Shown piece after piece: positions 1-8,943 of a stretch of 64,000 nt of DNA (its first letter is position 1; every line of letters starts with the position of its first letter). Location: positions 496,001 through 560,000 of the forward strand of contig CAWKDG010000002.1 in the NCBI GenBank assembly GCA_963848355.1, in the 5' to 3' direction. The position numbers and the translations under genes are program-made. This stretch comes from CAWKDG01 sp963848355. Lineage in GTDB: Bacteria > Actinomycetota > Acidimicrobiia > Acidimicrobiales > UBA8190. The notes beneath the pieces are model-generated. The model had not been told where the DNA came from. It did not search any database and saw nothing but the letters and a program-made list of their open reading frames with translations.

Positions 1-703
1 GTCGGCCGTCGGGCCCGATTGGACCTCGGCCACGTCGCTGCCGCCGACGACGCCGTGACGCTTGGCGTAACGGTCGACGTAGACCTGATCGGTCAGGCGG
101 CGGATCTCGAACATGAGCTCATCGGTCACGGAGCGCAGGGCCAGCGGATCGGTAGCCGACGCGTCCTCGAAGCGCGACACGTCGAGAGGAGGACCGAAAC
201 GGATCGTGACCGACCGGAACGGACGCATCATCTTGGAGCCCCTCGGCTGGACGTCGGTGGTCCCGACGAGGCCGACGGGGATCACGGTGACACCGCAGCC
301 GATGGCCAACCGGGCCACGCCGGTGTGGCCACGGTAGAGCCGTCCGTCGGGCGAGCGGGTCCCCTCGGGATAGATCCCGAGGATCCCTCCGCCGGTCAGG
401 ACCTCCTTGGCCGTGGCCAGGGCGCGTTCCGAGGCGCTGCCCCCTTCGCGCCGCATGGGGATCTGGCCGACGGCGCGGAAGAACCACGCCGTCTTCCACG
501 AGTCGAAGTACTCGGCCTTGGCCACGAAGGTGACGCGCCGAGGCACGACGAGGGGCATGAACAACGAGTCGCAGAAGGCCACGTGGTTCGGCGCCAGGAT
601 CACCGGCCCGCGCTGCGGGACATGTGTCGAGACCCTCGACCTCGATCCGCCACAGGAGCCGGAAGATAGGGCTGAGCAGGGACTTCACGACCCAGTAGGC
701 CAC
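1..703 (-). CDS. 1-acyl-glycerol-3-phosphate acyltransferase-like (PlsC family), partial, frameshifted
   Basis: Membrane-associated acyltransferase expected to transfer an acyl chain to a lysophospholipid or related acceptor. The HX4D catalytic motif (NHVAFCD) and the acceptor-binding motif YPEGTRS are both readable, but in a different frame from the N-terminus. The N-terminal part starts at GTG 703 (VAYWVVKSLLSP); the frame changes near 622-626, within codons for GLDT/VPQRGP. The reading frame is still open at position 1, so the C-terminus lies outside the window. It is divergent from the TetR gene at 806, which could regulate it. Family is clear; acyl acceptor is unknown. Confidence 0.85.
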
Positions 704-805
704 GGGCCCAACGGTAGCGCGCCGGGCACGGCGATGACGCGGTGGCGGCCACGCCGGCGCCGGGTTCATTGACCTCGACGCCGGGCCACCCGTAGCGTCG
801 TCGCC

Positions 806-1429
806 GTGGCACGCCGGCTGACCGCACGAGGGGAGAGGCGGCGCCAGCAGCTCACCGACTTCGCCGCCCAGCAGTTCGCCTCGCAGGGCTACCACCCGAC
901 GTCGGTGACCGACATCGTCGACGGCCTCGGGGTGGGCAAGGGCGTCTTCTATTGGTACTTCTCCTCCAAGGAGGAACTCTTCCGCCAGATCCTGTCCGAC
1001 GCCCAGCGCGATCTGCGCCGGGCGCAACGCCAGGCCGTGGCCGACGAACCCGACCCCGTCCGGCGCATCGAAGCGGGCATCGGCGCCTCGGTGGCCTGGC
1101 TCGACGACAACCGCCATCTCTTCGTCCTTCTCGAGTTCGCCCGGACCGAGGAGCGCTTCGCCCCCCTCATCCGTCAGGGCGAGGAGCAGGCGGTGGCCGA
1201 CGCTCTGCCCCACGTGAAGGCCGGGATCGCCGCCGGCATGATCCGGCGCGACGACCCGCTCGTGCTCACTCACGCCATCACCGGCGTGACGGCGTACCTG
1301 GCCCGGGTTCTCGTGCTCGAGCAGGGCCGGCCGGCCGACGAGGCGGCCCGCTCGGCCGCCTCGTTCTGCCTCGAGGGGATCCTCTCCCCCGCCGCCGCCC
1401 AGCGCCGGATCGGGCGGGCGGCCGGATAG
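806..1429 (+). CDS. TetR/AcrR family transcriptional regulator
   Basis: DNA-binding repressor of the TetR type, 207 aa. The N-terminal HTH is clear: residues 10-58 include AAQQFASQGYHPTSVTDI, followed by the helix motif GVGKGVFYWYFSSKEELF. The C-terminal ligand-binding part is helical and does not identify an effector. The GTG at 806 gives the usual short lead before the HTH. The gene is divergent from the acyltransferase at 703, about 100 bp away, the usual arrangement for a local repressor controlling a lipid-related neighbour. The target is inferred from position only. Confidence 0.9.
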   Translation: MARRLTARGERRRQQLTDFAAQQFASQGYHPTSVTDIVDGLGVGKGVFYWYFSSKEELFRQILSDAQRDLRRAQRQAVADEPDPVRRIEAGIGASVAWLDDNRHLFVLLEFARTEERFAPLIRQGEEQAVADALPHVKAGIAAGMIRRDDPLVLTHAITGVTAYLARVLVLEQGRPADEAARSAASFCLEGILSPAAAQRRIGRAAG

Positions 1430-1494
1430 CGGACGGCCGGCGGCGCGTCGGGCGCTCCGCCCGGAGGGCGGTCGCCGGTGCCACACTGACGGAC

Positions 1495-1869
1495 GTGGCC
1501 GAGACGCAGACCTTCCCCATCCTCTACGGCGCCCTCCGCCCGCTGCTGGTCGCCCTCGCGATGGGTCCCGGGCTCTCCGGAGTGGAGCTGACCGACAGCG
1601 AGATGCACGTCCGGATGGGGTGGGCCTTCCGGGCCCGGATACCGCGGACGGCCATCACCGGTGGCCGCCTGGTCTCGGGCCGGGTGGGCGGGATCGGTGT
1701 CCACGGCTGGCGGGGACGCTGGCTCGTGAACGGATCGATGGACAAGATCGTGGGTATCGACATCGATCCCGCCGCCCGCGCCGTCGCCGTCGGAGTTCCG
1801 GTGCGTCTGCGTTACCTGGCGCTCAGCATGGAGAATCCCGACGCCTTCCTCGCCGCGCTGAAGAGCTGA
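1495..1869 (+). CDS. Conserved hypothetical protein, 124 aa
   Basis: Small soluble-looking protein starting at GTG 1495. It has no transmembrane segment and no signal peptide. It contains a run of alternating beta-like stretches (VELTDSEMHVRMGWAFRARI, then GIGVHGWRGRWLVNG), suggesting a small beta-rich, PH-like domain. I recognise the style of an actinobacterial conserved hypothetical but cannot name a family. It follows the TetR gene in the same direction by 65 bp and converges on the aminotransferase gene, whose stop is 10 bp beyond. Confidence 0.7.
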   Translation: MAETQTFPILYGALRPLLVALAMGPGLSGVELTDSEMHVRMGWAFRARIPRTAITGGRLVSGRVGGIGVHGWRGRWLVNGSMDKIVGIDIDPAARAVAVGVPVRLRYLALSMENPDAFLAALKS

Positions 1870-1879
1870 CGCCGGCGCG

Positions 1880-3094
1880 CTACTGCAGCTTGGTCAAGGT
1901 CCGTCGGAGGTTGCGGACGGCCTGACCGACGCGCTGCTCGTTCTCGATCAGGGCGAAGCGGACGTGGCCGTCACCGCCGGGCCCGAAACCGACCCCGGGC
2001 GAGGTGGCCACCTCGGCCTCGGAGACCAGGAACGACGAGAACTCGAGGGATCCCATCTCGCGGTAGGGCTCGGGGATCGGGGCCCAGACGAACATCGTCC
2101 CCTTGGGCGGGGTGAGGTGCCATCCGATGCGGTTCAGTCCGTCGCACAGCGCGTCACGCCGGGCCTGGTACGTCTCGTTCACCCACTTCGGATAGTCGGG
2201 CGCCTCGTTCATGGCCACGATGGCGGCGATCTGGATGGGTTGGAAGGTGCCGTAGTCGAGGTAGGTCTTGAGCTTGGTCAGGGCCTGGACGATGTCGCGG
2301 TTGCCGACGAGGAAACCGACGCGCCAGCCGGCCATGGAGAACGACTTCGTCATCGTGTAGAGCTCGACGGCGACGTCCTTGGCCCCCGGCACCTGCAGGA
2401 TCGACGGCGGGTCGTACCCGTCGAAGCCGAGATCGGCGTAGGCGAAGTCGTGGACGAGGACGATCTCGTGCTCGCGGGCGAACGCCACCAGGCGCTCCAT
2501 GAACGAGAGGTCCACGCAGGCGGTGGTGGGGTTGTGGGGGAACGACAGCACGATGACGCGGGGCTTGGGCCATGACTCTTCCCAGGCGTGCATCAACCCG
2601 TCGAAGAAATCGTCGCCGGGATCGGGGTCACTGATGCCGTCGGTGGCCGTCGACGGACCGTGCAGGGGGACCTGCCGTACGTCGGCCCCGGCGAAGAGCG
2701 GGCCCCAGATGTGGATCGGGTACGACGGCGAGGGCACGAGGGCGGTGTCACCGGGGCCGACGAGGACCCACATGAGATGGGAGAAACCCTCCTTGGCCCC
2801 GATGGTGGAGACGACCTCGGTCTCGGGATCGAGCTCGACCCCGAACTTCCGGAGGTACAGCGCCGAGATGGCCTGGCGCACCTTGGGGATGCCGCGGCTG
2901 GCCGAGTACCGGTGGTTGCGGGGGTTGTGGGCGGCCTCGGCCAACTTCTCCACGGCGATGGCCGGAGAGGGAAGATCGGGGTTGCCGAAGCCGAGGTCGA
3001 TGACGTCACGACCGGCTCGACGGGCCTCGAGCTTCAGCGCGTCGATCTGCGCGAAGACGTACGGGGGCAGTCCGTTGATCCGGCGGAATTCCAT
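1880..3094 (-). CDS. PLP-dependent class I/II aminotransferase
   Basis: Fold-type I aminotransferase of 404 aa, likely acting in alanine, glutamate or related amino acid transamination. The pyridoxal-phosphate lysine is K250 in YTMTKSFSMAGWR. The cofactor-binding Asp lies in VHDFAYAD and the Asn in FPHNPTT, all at family-typical spacing. The ATG at 3094 (MEFRRINGLPPY) is chosen because homology begins there; the upstream in-frame extension is low-complexity. It resembles the AlaC/LL-DAP-aminotransferase-like group. Substrate cannot be decided from sequence alone. Confidence 0.92.
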   Translation of the reverse strand: MEFRRINGLPPYVFAQIDALKLEARRAGRDVIDLGFGNPDLPSPAIAVEKLAEAAHNPRNHRYSASRGIPKVRQAISALYLRKFGVELDPETEVVSTIGAKEGFSHLMWVLVGPGDTALVPSPSYPIHIWGPLFAGADVRQVPLHGPSTATDGISDPDPGDDFFDGLMHAWEESWPKPRVIVLSFPHNPTTACVDLSFMERLVAFAREHEIVLVHDFAYADLGFDGYDPPSILQVPGAKDVAVELYTMTKSFSMAGWRVGFLVGNRDIVQALTKLKTYLDYGTFQPIQIAAIVAMNEAPDYPKWVNETYQARRDALCDGLNRIGWHLTPPKGTMFVWAPIPEPYREMGSLEFSSFLVSEAEVATSPGVGFGPGGDGHVRFALIENEQRVGQAVRNLRRTLTKLQ

Positions 3095-3143
3095 GCAGAA
3101 TGGTACCGCCCCCGCCGCGCCGGCCTTCGCCCTGCGAGACGAT

Positions 3144-3845
3144 TCAGGCGTGGCGCAGCATGTGCGCCACCTCGGCCACCGCGTCCAGGGACTCGGGCCA
3201 CGCGCAGACGGCCCACGTCGCTCCCGCCTCGGCCAGCTCGGACAGCTCCAGCGCGATCTGGGGGACGTCGCCGGCCACGGGGCCGCCCCAGGTGACCTCG
3301 CAGCGCCCGGTGAGTGCGGCGATGGCCGACGGCTGGCCGCCCCACAGGTTGACGGCCGCCCCCGGACCGAGATCGACGGCCAGCTCGGTGGTCGACACCG
3401 ACCCGCCACCCACCCACACGGGGACCCCGAGGTCGAGCACGGCCCGGGCGCAGCGGGCCAGGGCCAGCCGGCGTTCGTCGGGCGGGCCCGGCGGGATGCC
3501 GTAGGCCTCGTTCTCGGCCGCGCTCTTGCGGTCGCCGGTGCCGAGCCCGGCGATGAGGCGACCGGGCGCCATGTGCGCCAACGACGCCAGCTCGGCCACC
3601 AGCACGGCGTCAGGGACCAGACCGATCCGGGCCACGAGCGGTCCGACGCTGATCCGTGTCGTCACCGAGGCCACGGCACCGAGCATGGGGAAGGCGGACA
3701 GGGCGGGGCGGTCGCGCTGGCCCATGGGCCAGAGATGGTCGAAGACGAAGACCCCGTCGAGGCCGAGCGCCTCGGCCCGGCGGGCCGCGTCGAGGGCGAC
3801 GGTGGCGTCGTCGCGAAACGTCGGCAGCGTCACCCCCACCCGCAC
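3144..3845 (-). CDS. LLM-class (luciferase-like) oxidoreductase, probably F420-dependent
   Basis: Short (233 aa) luciferase-like monooxygenase-fold protein. Features seen are the N-terminal beta strand MRVGVTLPTF, the motif GLDGVFVFDHLWP, and the conserved GRLIAGLGTGDRKSAAENEAYG segment of the bacterial LLM family. In actinobacteria this branch usually uses coenzyme F420, which is inference here. The protein is shorter than the common 280-340 aa, with the C-terminal third reduced. It lies 21 bp upstream of the ROK kinase end in the same direction. Confidence 0.85.
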   Translation of the reverse strand: MRVGVTLPTFRDDATVALDAARRAEALGLDGVFVFDHLWPMGQRDRPALSAFPMLGAVASVTTRISVGPLVARIGLVPDAVLVAELASLAHMAPGRLIAGLGTGDRKSAAENEAYGIPPGPPDERRLALARCARAVLDLGVPVWVGGGSVSTTELAVDLGPGAAVNLWGGQPSAIAALTGRCEVTWGGPVAGDVPQIALELSELAEAGATWAVCAWPESLDAVAEVAHMLRHA

Positions 3846-3866
3846 CGGTCCGCCTTCCCGCCCTGG

Positions 3867-4902
3867 TCAGTCCGGGCGTCCGGACAGGGCCCGGTGGTCC
3901 TGGCGGGCCAGCACCCCGGCCCCGACGGCGCCGGCCCTCTCGCCCAGCGCGGCCACACAGATCATCACCTCGGGACGTCCGAGTCGCCCCTCCACCAGAT
4001 CGTCGAAGGCCGCCCGGACGGGCTCGATCACCAGGTCGAGGGCGTCGACCAGTCCGCCGCCGAGGACGAACACCGACGGGGTCGAGGATGTTGGCCAGGT
4101 TGGCGAGCCCGAGCGCCAGCCACCAGCCGAGCTCCTCGAGCACGGCCTGCGCCCCGGCGTCGCCGGCGGCCGCCGCCGTGGTGACGTCCTCGGCCCGCAC
4201 GGCCTCGGGATCGCCGCCGGCCCGGCGCAGGACCTCGACGAGCCGTCCGGCGTGCGCCGCCTCCCGGGCCAGCCGTCCGAGCCCGCTCCCCGAGGCGAAA
4301 CGCTCCCAGCACCCCCGCTTCCCGCACGGGCAGGCGGGCCCCGACGGGTCCACCACCATGTGGCCGATCTCCCCGGCGAAGCCCAGCGCCCCCCGGGCCA
4401 CCCGGCCGTTCACGACGAGGCCGCCGCCGATCCCCGTTCCGAGCGTCACCACCACGGCGTCGGTGGCGCCGGCGGCGGCGCCGTAGATCCACTCCCCCAT
4501 CACGGCACAGGTGGCGTCGTTGTCCACCACGACCCGGCGGCTCCCGAGACGCTCCGTCAGCCGGCCCCGCACGTCGAGGCCCTCGCCCCCGGGCAGGTTG
4601 GGGGCGAAGCGCAGCATCCCGGCGTCGTCGACCATCCCGGGCACGCCCACCCCCACGGCCGACACTCCGTCGGACGGCACGTCGGCGTCGGCCTCGGCGT
4701 CGAGGGCGTCGAGCAACCTCTCGGCCACCCGAGCCACGGTCTCGATGACGGCGTCCCCCCCGGGACCGCCCGGGCTCCCGGGGGGCGCGAGCCGCGGCGT
4801 GGACGCCTTGGCCTCGGCCAGGACGGCGCCGGCGCCGTCCACCACCAGGCCCAGGATCTTCGTCCCGCCCACGTCGATCCCGATGGTCACCGGACCCGTC
4901 AC
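3867..4902 (-). CDS. ROK-family sugar kinase (glucokinase-like), frameshifted
   Basis: ATP-dependent sugar kinase of the ROK family, probably phosphorylating glucose or a related hexose. The phosphate-binding motif DVGGTK is at the N-terminus. The ROK zinc signature CPCGKRGCWE is present in the middle. The frame breaks near 4076-4081: the first part ends NILDP and the second resumes VFVLGGGLVDAL, so one extra base joins the two perfectly. GTG 4902 or GTG 4890 are both possible starts. With the break repaired the length (about 345 aa) is normal for the family. Confidence 0.88.
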
Positions 4903-4937
4903 GCCGCCCCGCCGTCGATCCGGCCCGGGGCCGCCGC

Positions 4938-5387
4938 TCACGTGGTCAGCGAGGATTCGACGCGCGCCTTGAGCTCTTCGAGAGCGGTGTGCATGATCCG
5001 GCTCTGGGCCCGTCGCTTGATGAAGCCCGGCAGGGGGACCCGCAACTCGACCTCGAGGGTGTACGTCACCTCGGTGGAGCTGTCGTCGGCCCGTTCGAAG
5101 CTGTAGCTCCCGTCGAGCTTGGAGGTGAGGTCCCCGGCCGTCTGCTTCCACGACAGCTTCGTGGGGGCCGCCGAGTAGTCGTAGGACAAGGTGTAGCTCG
5201 TGCTCCGGCCGAAGGCGCCGGCCCGGAAGGTGGCCTCGGCGGGCCGACCCTCGTCGTCACGACTCTGGACCGAGACGTCCTTGATGTCGGCCGCCCACTC
5301 GGTATAGCGCTCGATGTCGCTCACCACGGCGAAGCACTGCTCCGGCGGCGCGGCGACGACCATGCGTTCGGTGGCTAATTCCGCCAC
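4938..5387 (-). CDS. SRPBCC family protein (polyketide cyclase/START-like)
   Basis: 149-aa helix-grip domain protein that should bind a hydrophobic ligand. The opening AELATERMVVAAPPEQCFAV with a following ERYTEWAADIKDV segment is typical of SRPBCC proteins, as is the C-terminal long helix (LELRVP...RAQSRIMHTALEELKARVE). It is 36 bp upstream of the ROK kinase in the same direction and may be co-transcribed. No catalytic residue can be assigned. Confidence 0.85.
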   Translation of the reverse strand: MAELATERMVVAAPPEQCFAVVSDIERYTEWAADIKDVSVQSRDDEGRPAEATFRAGAFGRSTSYTLSYDYSAAPTKLSWKQTAGDLTSKLDGSYSFERADDSSTEVTYTLEVELRVPLPGFIKRRAQSRIMHTALEELKARVESSLTT

Positions 5388-5447
5388 TGTCCCTCACTCC
5401 CTTGTCGCGCCCCGGCGCTGCTCCCCGAGGCGGCCGGCCGGCGGCAG

Positions 5448-6587
5448 TCAGCCTTCCATGTCCTGCAAGGCACGGGCCAGCCTACGTGCGAGAACGTCAT
5501 ACCCGAAGGACTCCTCGACCCGCTCCCGGGCGGCCCGGCCCATCCGCCGACGCCGGTCGTCGTCGCCGAGCAGCTCCCGCAGCGCGTGGGCCACGGCACC
5601 GGGGTCGTGGGGATCGGCCACCACGAGGCCCGTCTCCCCGTCCACCACCGCCTCGTCGGCACCCCCGGAGCGCCCGGCCACCTGGGCCACTCCCGCCGCC
5701 GCCGCCTCGAGGAAGACGATCCCGAACCCCTCCTGCTCGAGATCGAGCCACCGGTTGCGGCAGGCCATGGCGAACACGTCGGCCGCCCCGTAGAGCCGGG
5801 GCAGATCGTCGTCGTCGACCCGGCCGAGGAAGCGCACCGGAGCCCCCGACGACCGGACGAGGCGGCGCAGTCGCGTCCCGTCACGGCCTTCACCGGCGAT
5901 GGCCACCGTGAGGCCGGGGAAGGAGGATGCCAGCGCGCCGGCGGCGGCGATGAGAACATCCATGCCCTTGCGCGGCACCAGTCGGCTGATGCTCACGACC
6001 AGTGGGCCCCCCGGCGGCAGTCCCCAGGCGGCCCGGGCCTTCGCCTTCTCCTCCTCCGAGAGCGGACGGAACCGGTCGAGGTCCACGCCGGGGGGGACCT
6101 CGACCACGGGCGCGGTCAGGGAGGGCGCCGCCCGTCGGGCCTCGGCGGCCGGATAGCGACCGGCACAGACGACGAGTGTGGCCCGGCGCAGGACGGCGGC
6201 CAGCGTCTGGCGGGCCACGGGCACTCGACCGGGCACCGCCACCTCGGCGCCGTGGAGGACCACGGCGTAGGGCCGACCGACGGCGGGCCCGGCGAGGCCG
6301 AGGGGCAGGGCGGGGTCGATGACCACCAGGGTGGCGCCGGTCTCCTCGGCCAGCGACCGGATCCGCCGCACATGACCGGGGACGGGCAGGAGCACAGGTG
6401 CGGCGACGCGCTCGATCCGGAAGCCGGCATCCGCCTGTTGGCGGTCGAAGACCTCGGCGTCGGGATGCGACGAGGCGGTGAGCACGGTGAACGACGACGG
6501 ATCGAGCCGGCGCCAGAGCTCCCACAGATAAGCCTGGATCCCCCCCACCTTGGGAGGGAAGTCGTTGGTTACGAGCAGGTGGGTCAT
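5448..6587 (-). CDS. Glycosyltransferase family 4, PimB-like
   Basis: GT-B fold glycosyltransferase of about 379 aa. The N-terminal acceptor loop TNDFPPKVGGIQAYL is the signature of actinobacterial PimB-type mannosyltransferases acting on phosphatidylinositol mannosides. The donor-binding domain has SRLVPRKGMDVLI and the EX7E region (E-GFGIVFLEAAAAG). The start at ATG 6587 (MTHLLVTNDF) is preferred over an upstream in-frame ATG because family homology begins there. The lipid acceptor and GDP-mannose donor are family knowledge, not shown here. Confidence 0.85.
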   Translation of the reverse strand: MTHLLVTNDFPPKVGGIQAYLWELWRRLDPSSFTVLTASSHPDAEVFDRQQADAGFRIERVAAPVLLPVPGHVRRIRSLAEETGATLVVIDPALPLGLAGPAVGRPYAVVLHGAEVAVPGRVPVARQTLAAVLRRATLVVCAGRYPAAEARRAAPSLTAPVVEVPPGVDLDRFRPLSEEEKAKARAAWGLPPGGPLVVSISRLVPRKGMDVLIAAAGALASSFPGLTVAIAGEGRDGTRLRRLVRSSGAPVRFLGRVDDDDLPRLYGAADVFAMACRNRWLDLEQEGFGIVFLEAAAAGVAQVAGRSGGADEAVVDGETGLVVADPHDPGAVAHALRELLGDDDRRRRMGRAARERVEESFGYDVLARRLARALQDMEG

Positions 6588-6636
6588 CGGCCGACCCGGG
6601 GGGCGCGCACGCCCCATGCTCGCACGACCGCCGAGG

Positions 6637-6864
6637 TCAGCAGGCGGCCCAGTCCACCGCCGCTCCGGGGTGGCGCAGCTCGGGGACGAGACCGGCGCGC
6701 CCGAGCATGCGGATGGCCCGGGCCTCGGCCACGTCGACGACCACGGCGTCGTCGGCCTCGCGACCGAGCACGAACGTCACCAGGCAGTCGGCGCAGGCGT
6801 CGGTGTGCTGGAGCTCACAGTCGTCGCAGCTGATCGAGATCGTGGGTCTCACCGGTGTCGTCAC
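6637..6864 (-). CDS. Small cysteine-containing conserved hypothetical protein, 75 aa
   Basis: Seventy-five residue protein with a cysteine cluster near the N-terminus (CDDCELQHTDACADC, four Cys in 15 residues), consistent with binding of zinc or an iron-sulfur cluster. The remainder contains an acidic strand and helix (VVVDVAEARAIRMLGRAGLVPEL). The arrangement is familiar from actinobacterial conserved hypotheticals, but no function is assigned. It sits 49 bp upstream of the glycosyltransferase in the same orientation. Confidence 0.65.
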   Translation of the reverse strand: MTTPVRPTISISCDDCELQHTDACADCLVTFVLGREADDAVVVDVAEARAIRMLGRAGLVPELRHPGAAVDWAAC

Positions 6865-6940
6865 GTCACCCTCCCTGGGTCCGATCGTCTCTCGTCACCA
6901 CCACAGTGACAGGAGGGTGTGTCAGTGCAAGGAGGATCTG

Positions 6941-7165
6941 TCAGTCGCTGCCGGCCCCGGTCCCGCTCAGGACCTCGACGCTGCGCCCGTGCCCGCACCA
7001 CCGGCACTGCACCTCGACGACCTCCTCGGAGAGGACCTCTTCCTCCTCCACCGACAGTGACCCACCCACGCTGTAGTGATGGAAGGCCCGGGTACGACGG
7101 TCGGTCAGGACGTCGAATCGGGTGAGGTTGCCACAGGCGGTGCAGCGGTAACGGGTGGCGGGCAC
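6941..7165 (-). CDS. Zinc-ribbon-like small protein, 74 aa
   Basis: Small protein with two widely spaced CxxC pairs, CTAC at residues 8-11 and CRWC near residue 54, the pattern of a zinc ribbon. Between them lies an acidic segment (VEEEEVLSEEVVEVQ). It may be a regulatory or adaptor protein; no specific partner is evident. It is divergent from the exonuclease gene at 7216 with a short intergenic region. Confidence 0.6.
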   Translation of the reverse strand: MPATRYRCTACGNLTRFDVLTDRRTRAFHHYSVGGSLSVEEEEVLSEEVVEVQCRWCGHGRSVEVLSGTGAGSD

Positions 7166-7215
7166 GCGGCCACGCTATCCGCGTCACCGAACACCCTCGT
7201 ACGTACTCTCTCCTG

Positions 7216-7869
7216 ATGGCCTTCGCCACCGCGTCGCCCGACGACCTGTGCCTTCCCCTCTATGACGTCACCTTCTGCGTCATCGACGTCGAGACGACCG
7301 GAGGCGGGCCCGAGACGTGCTCCCTCACCGAAGTGGCGGCGGCCAAATTCCGGGGCGGGGAATGTCTGGGGACGTTCGCCACCCTGGTCGACCCCTGCGA
7401 CAGCATCCCCCCGTTCATCACCGCCCTCACCGGCATCAGCGACGACATGGTGCGCAACGCCCCTTCTGTGCCCGGTGTGCTCCCCGCCTTCGTCGAGTTC
7501 GTCCGCGGCGCCGTGCTCGTCGGACACAACGTCGCCTTCGACCTGGCCTTCCTCAATGCCGCCCTCGAGACCAACGAGCGACCCCCGCTCGACAACCTCA
7601 TCGTCGACACCCTGGCTCTGGCCCGCCGCCTGGTCGACGCCGACGTTCCCAACTGCCGCCTGGCCACCCTCGCCTCGGGATTGGCGCTCGAGCACCGTCC
7701 CGCCCACCGGGCCCTCGACGACGTCATGGCCACCGCCGACCTCCTGCACCGTCTCATCGAGGACGCCACCGGTTTCGGCGTCTTCCAGCTCGGCCAGCTC
7801 GTGGAGCTTCCCCAGTTCGTCCCGACCGTCGTCCGCAATCCGTCACGCCGACTGCGCACATTCCTGTGA
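7216..7869 (+). CDS. DnaQ-like 3'-5' exonuclease
   Basis: DEDDh exonuclease of 217 aa. The ExoI motif DVETTGG, the ExoII region GHNVAFDLAFLN and the ExoIII region HRPAHRALDDVMAT are all present, with the catalytic His-Asp in the last. It resembles the DNA polymerase III epsilon family but lacks the polymerase-binding C-terminal extension, so it may act in repair or RNA/DNA turnover rather than as a replication proofreader. Its last 27 bp overlap the convergent trpD end. Confidence 0.9.
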   Translation: MAFATASPDDLCLPLYDVTFCVIDVETTGGGPETCSLTEVAAAKFRGGECLGTFATLVDPCDSIPPFITALTGISDDMVRNAPSVPGVLPAFVEFVRGAVLVGHNVAFDLAFLNAALETNERPPLDNLIVDTLALARRLVDADVPNCRLATLASGLALEHRPAHRALDDVMATADLLHRLIEDATGFGVFQLGQLVELPQFVPTVVRNPSRRLRTFL

Positions 7870-8943
7870 CACGTGGATCAGCGACTGGAGCACCCGCAGG
7901 GCGCTCCCGTCGTCGATGGCGGCGCCGGCCCGTTCGATCCCGCCGGCCAGGTCGTCGGCCAACCCGGCCACCACCAGGCCGGCGGCGGCATTGAAGACGA
8001 CGATGTCGCGGTGCGGGCCCTTCCCCCCGGCCAGGACCTCGCCGACGATGACGGCGTTGGTGGCGGCGTCGGAACCCCGGAGGTCCTCGAGACCCACCCG
8101 GGCCAGTCCGAAATCGGCGGCGTCGACCGTGGATCGTCGCAGCCGGGCGGATACGGACGCCGGAGCGCCGGCGTCGTCGCCGGTGTCGAGCAGCTCGACC
8201 ACGGTCGTCGGTCCCGTCGTCGACAGCTCGTCGAGGTTGTCGGCGCCGTGGACCACCATGGCCCGGCGGCTGCCGTTCAGGGCCAGGACTCCGATCATCT
8301 TGTCGACCATGGCCGGGTCGCTCACTCCCACGACCTGAAAGCGCGCCCGGGCCGGGTTGGCCAGCGGGCCCAGGAAATTGAAGACGGTGGGCACACCGAG
8401 CTCGCGACGCACGGGGACGGCGAATCGCATGGCCGGGTGGAACCGGGGGGCGAAACAGAAACCCATGCCCGCCTCGTCGATGCAGCGCTTCACCCCGTCG
8501 GGCCCGAGGTCGATGACCACGCCCAGGGCCTCGAGGACATCGGCGGAACCGGCGATCGAGGTGGCGGCACGGCCGCCGTGCTTGCACACCCGGGCGCCCG
8601 CCCCGGCGGCGACGAAGGCGGCGATGGTCGAGACGTTGATCGAAGAGCTGCGGTCGCCACCGGTCCCGCACGTGTCGAGCAGGTCGCCCGACACCCCGAG
8701 GGGTTCGGCATGATCGAGCATGGCGTGCACGAAGCCGGACATCTCGTCGACGGTCTCGCCCTTCATGCGCAGAGCGGTGACGAGGGCGGCGATCTGAGCC
8801 GGTGTGGCGTGGCCGCGCAGCACCTCACCGAAGACCGTCTGCGCGTCGTCGCTCGAGAGATCCTCCCGCCCGAGAAGACGTCCGAGAACCCCCGGCCACC
8901 GGCCGAGGGCGTCGAAGCCGGTCTCGTCGGTCAGTCCCACCAC
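7843..8943 (-). CDS. trpD: Anthranilate phosphoribosyltransferase
   Basis: Second step of tryptophan biosynthesis: transfers phosphoribose from PRPP to anthranilate. Family landmarks are DTCGTGGDRSSSINVST (PRPP-binding glycine loop), KHGGRA and NFLGPLANP. The length of about 366 aa is slightly long. The start is one of the tandem GTGs at 8943/8940, both overlapping the stop of the upstream acyl-CoA dehydrogenase, so the two are translationally coupled. No other trp gene is nearby, so this is an isolated trpD. The C-terminus overlaps the convergent exonuclease by 27 bp. Confidence 0.93.
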   Translation of the reverse strand: MVGLTDETGFDALGRWPGVLGRLLGREDLSSDDAQTVFGEVLRGHATPAQIAALVTALRMKGETVDEMSGFVHAMLDHAEPLGVSGDLLDTCGTGGDRSSSINVSTIAAFVAAGAGARVCKHGGRAATSIAGSADVLEALGVVIDLGPDGVKRCIDEAGMGFCFAPRFHPAMRFAVPVRRELGVPTVFNFLGPLANPARARFQVVGVSDPAMVDKMIGVLALNGSRRAMVVHGADNLDELSTTGPTTVVELLDTGDDAGAPASVSARLRRSTVDAADFGLARVGLEDLRGSDAATNAVIVGEVLAGGKGPHRDIVVFNAAAGLVVAGLADDLAGGIERAGAAIDDGSALRVLQSLIHVSQECAQSA

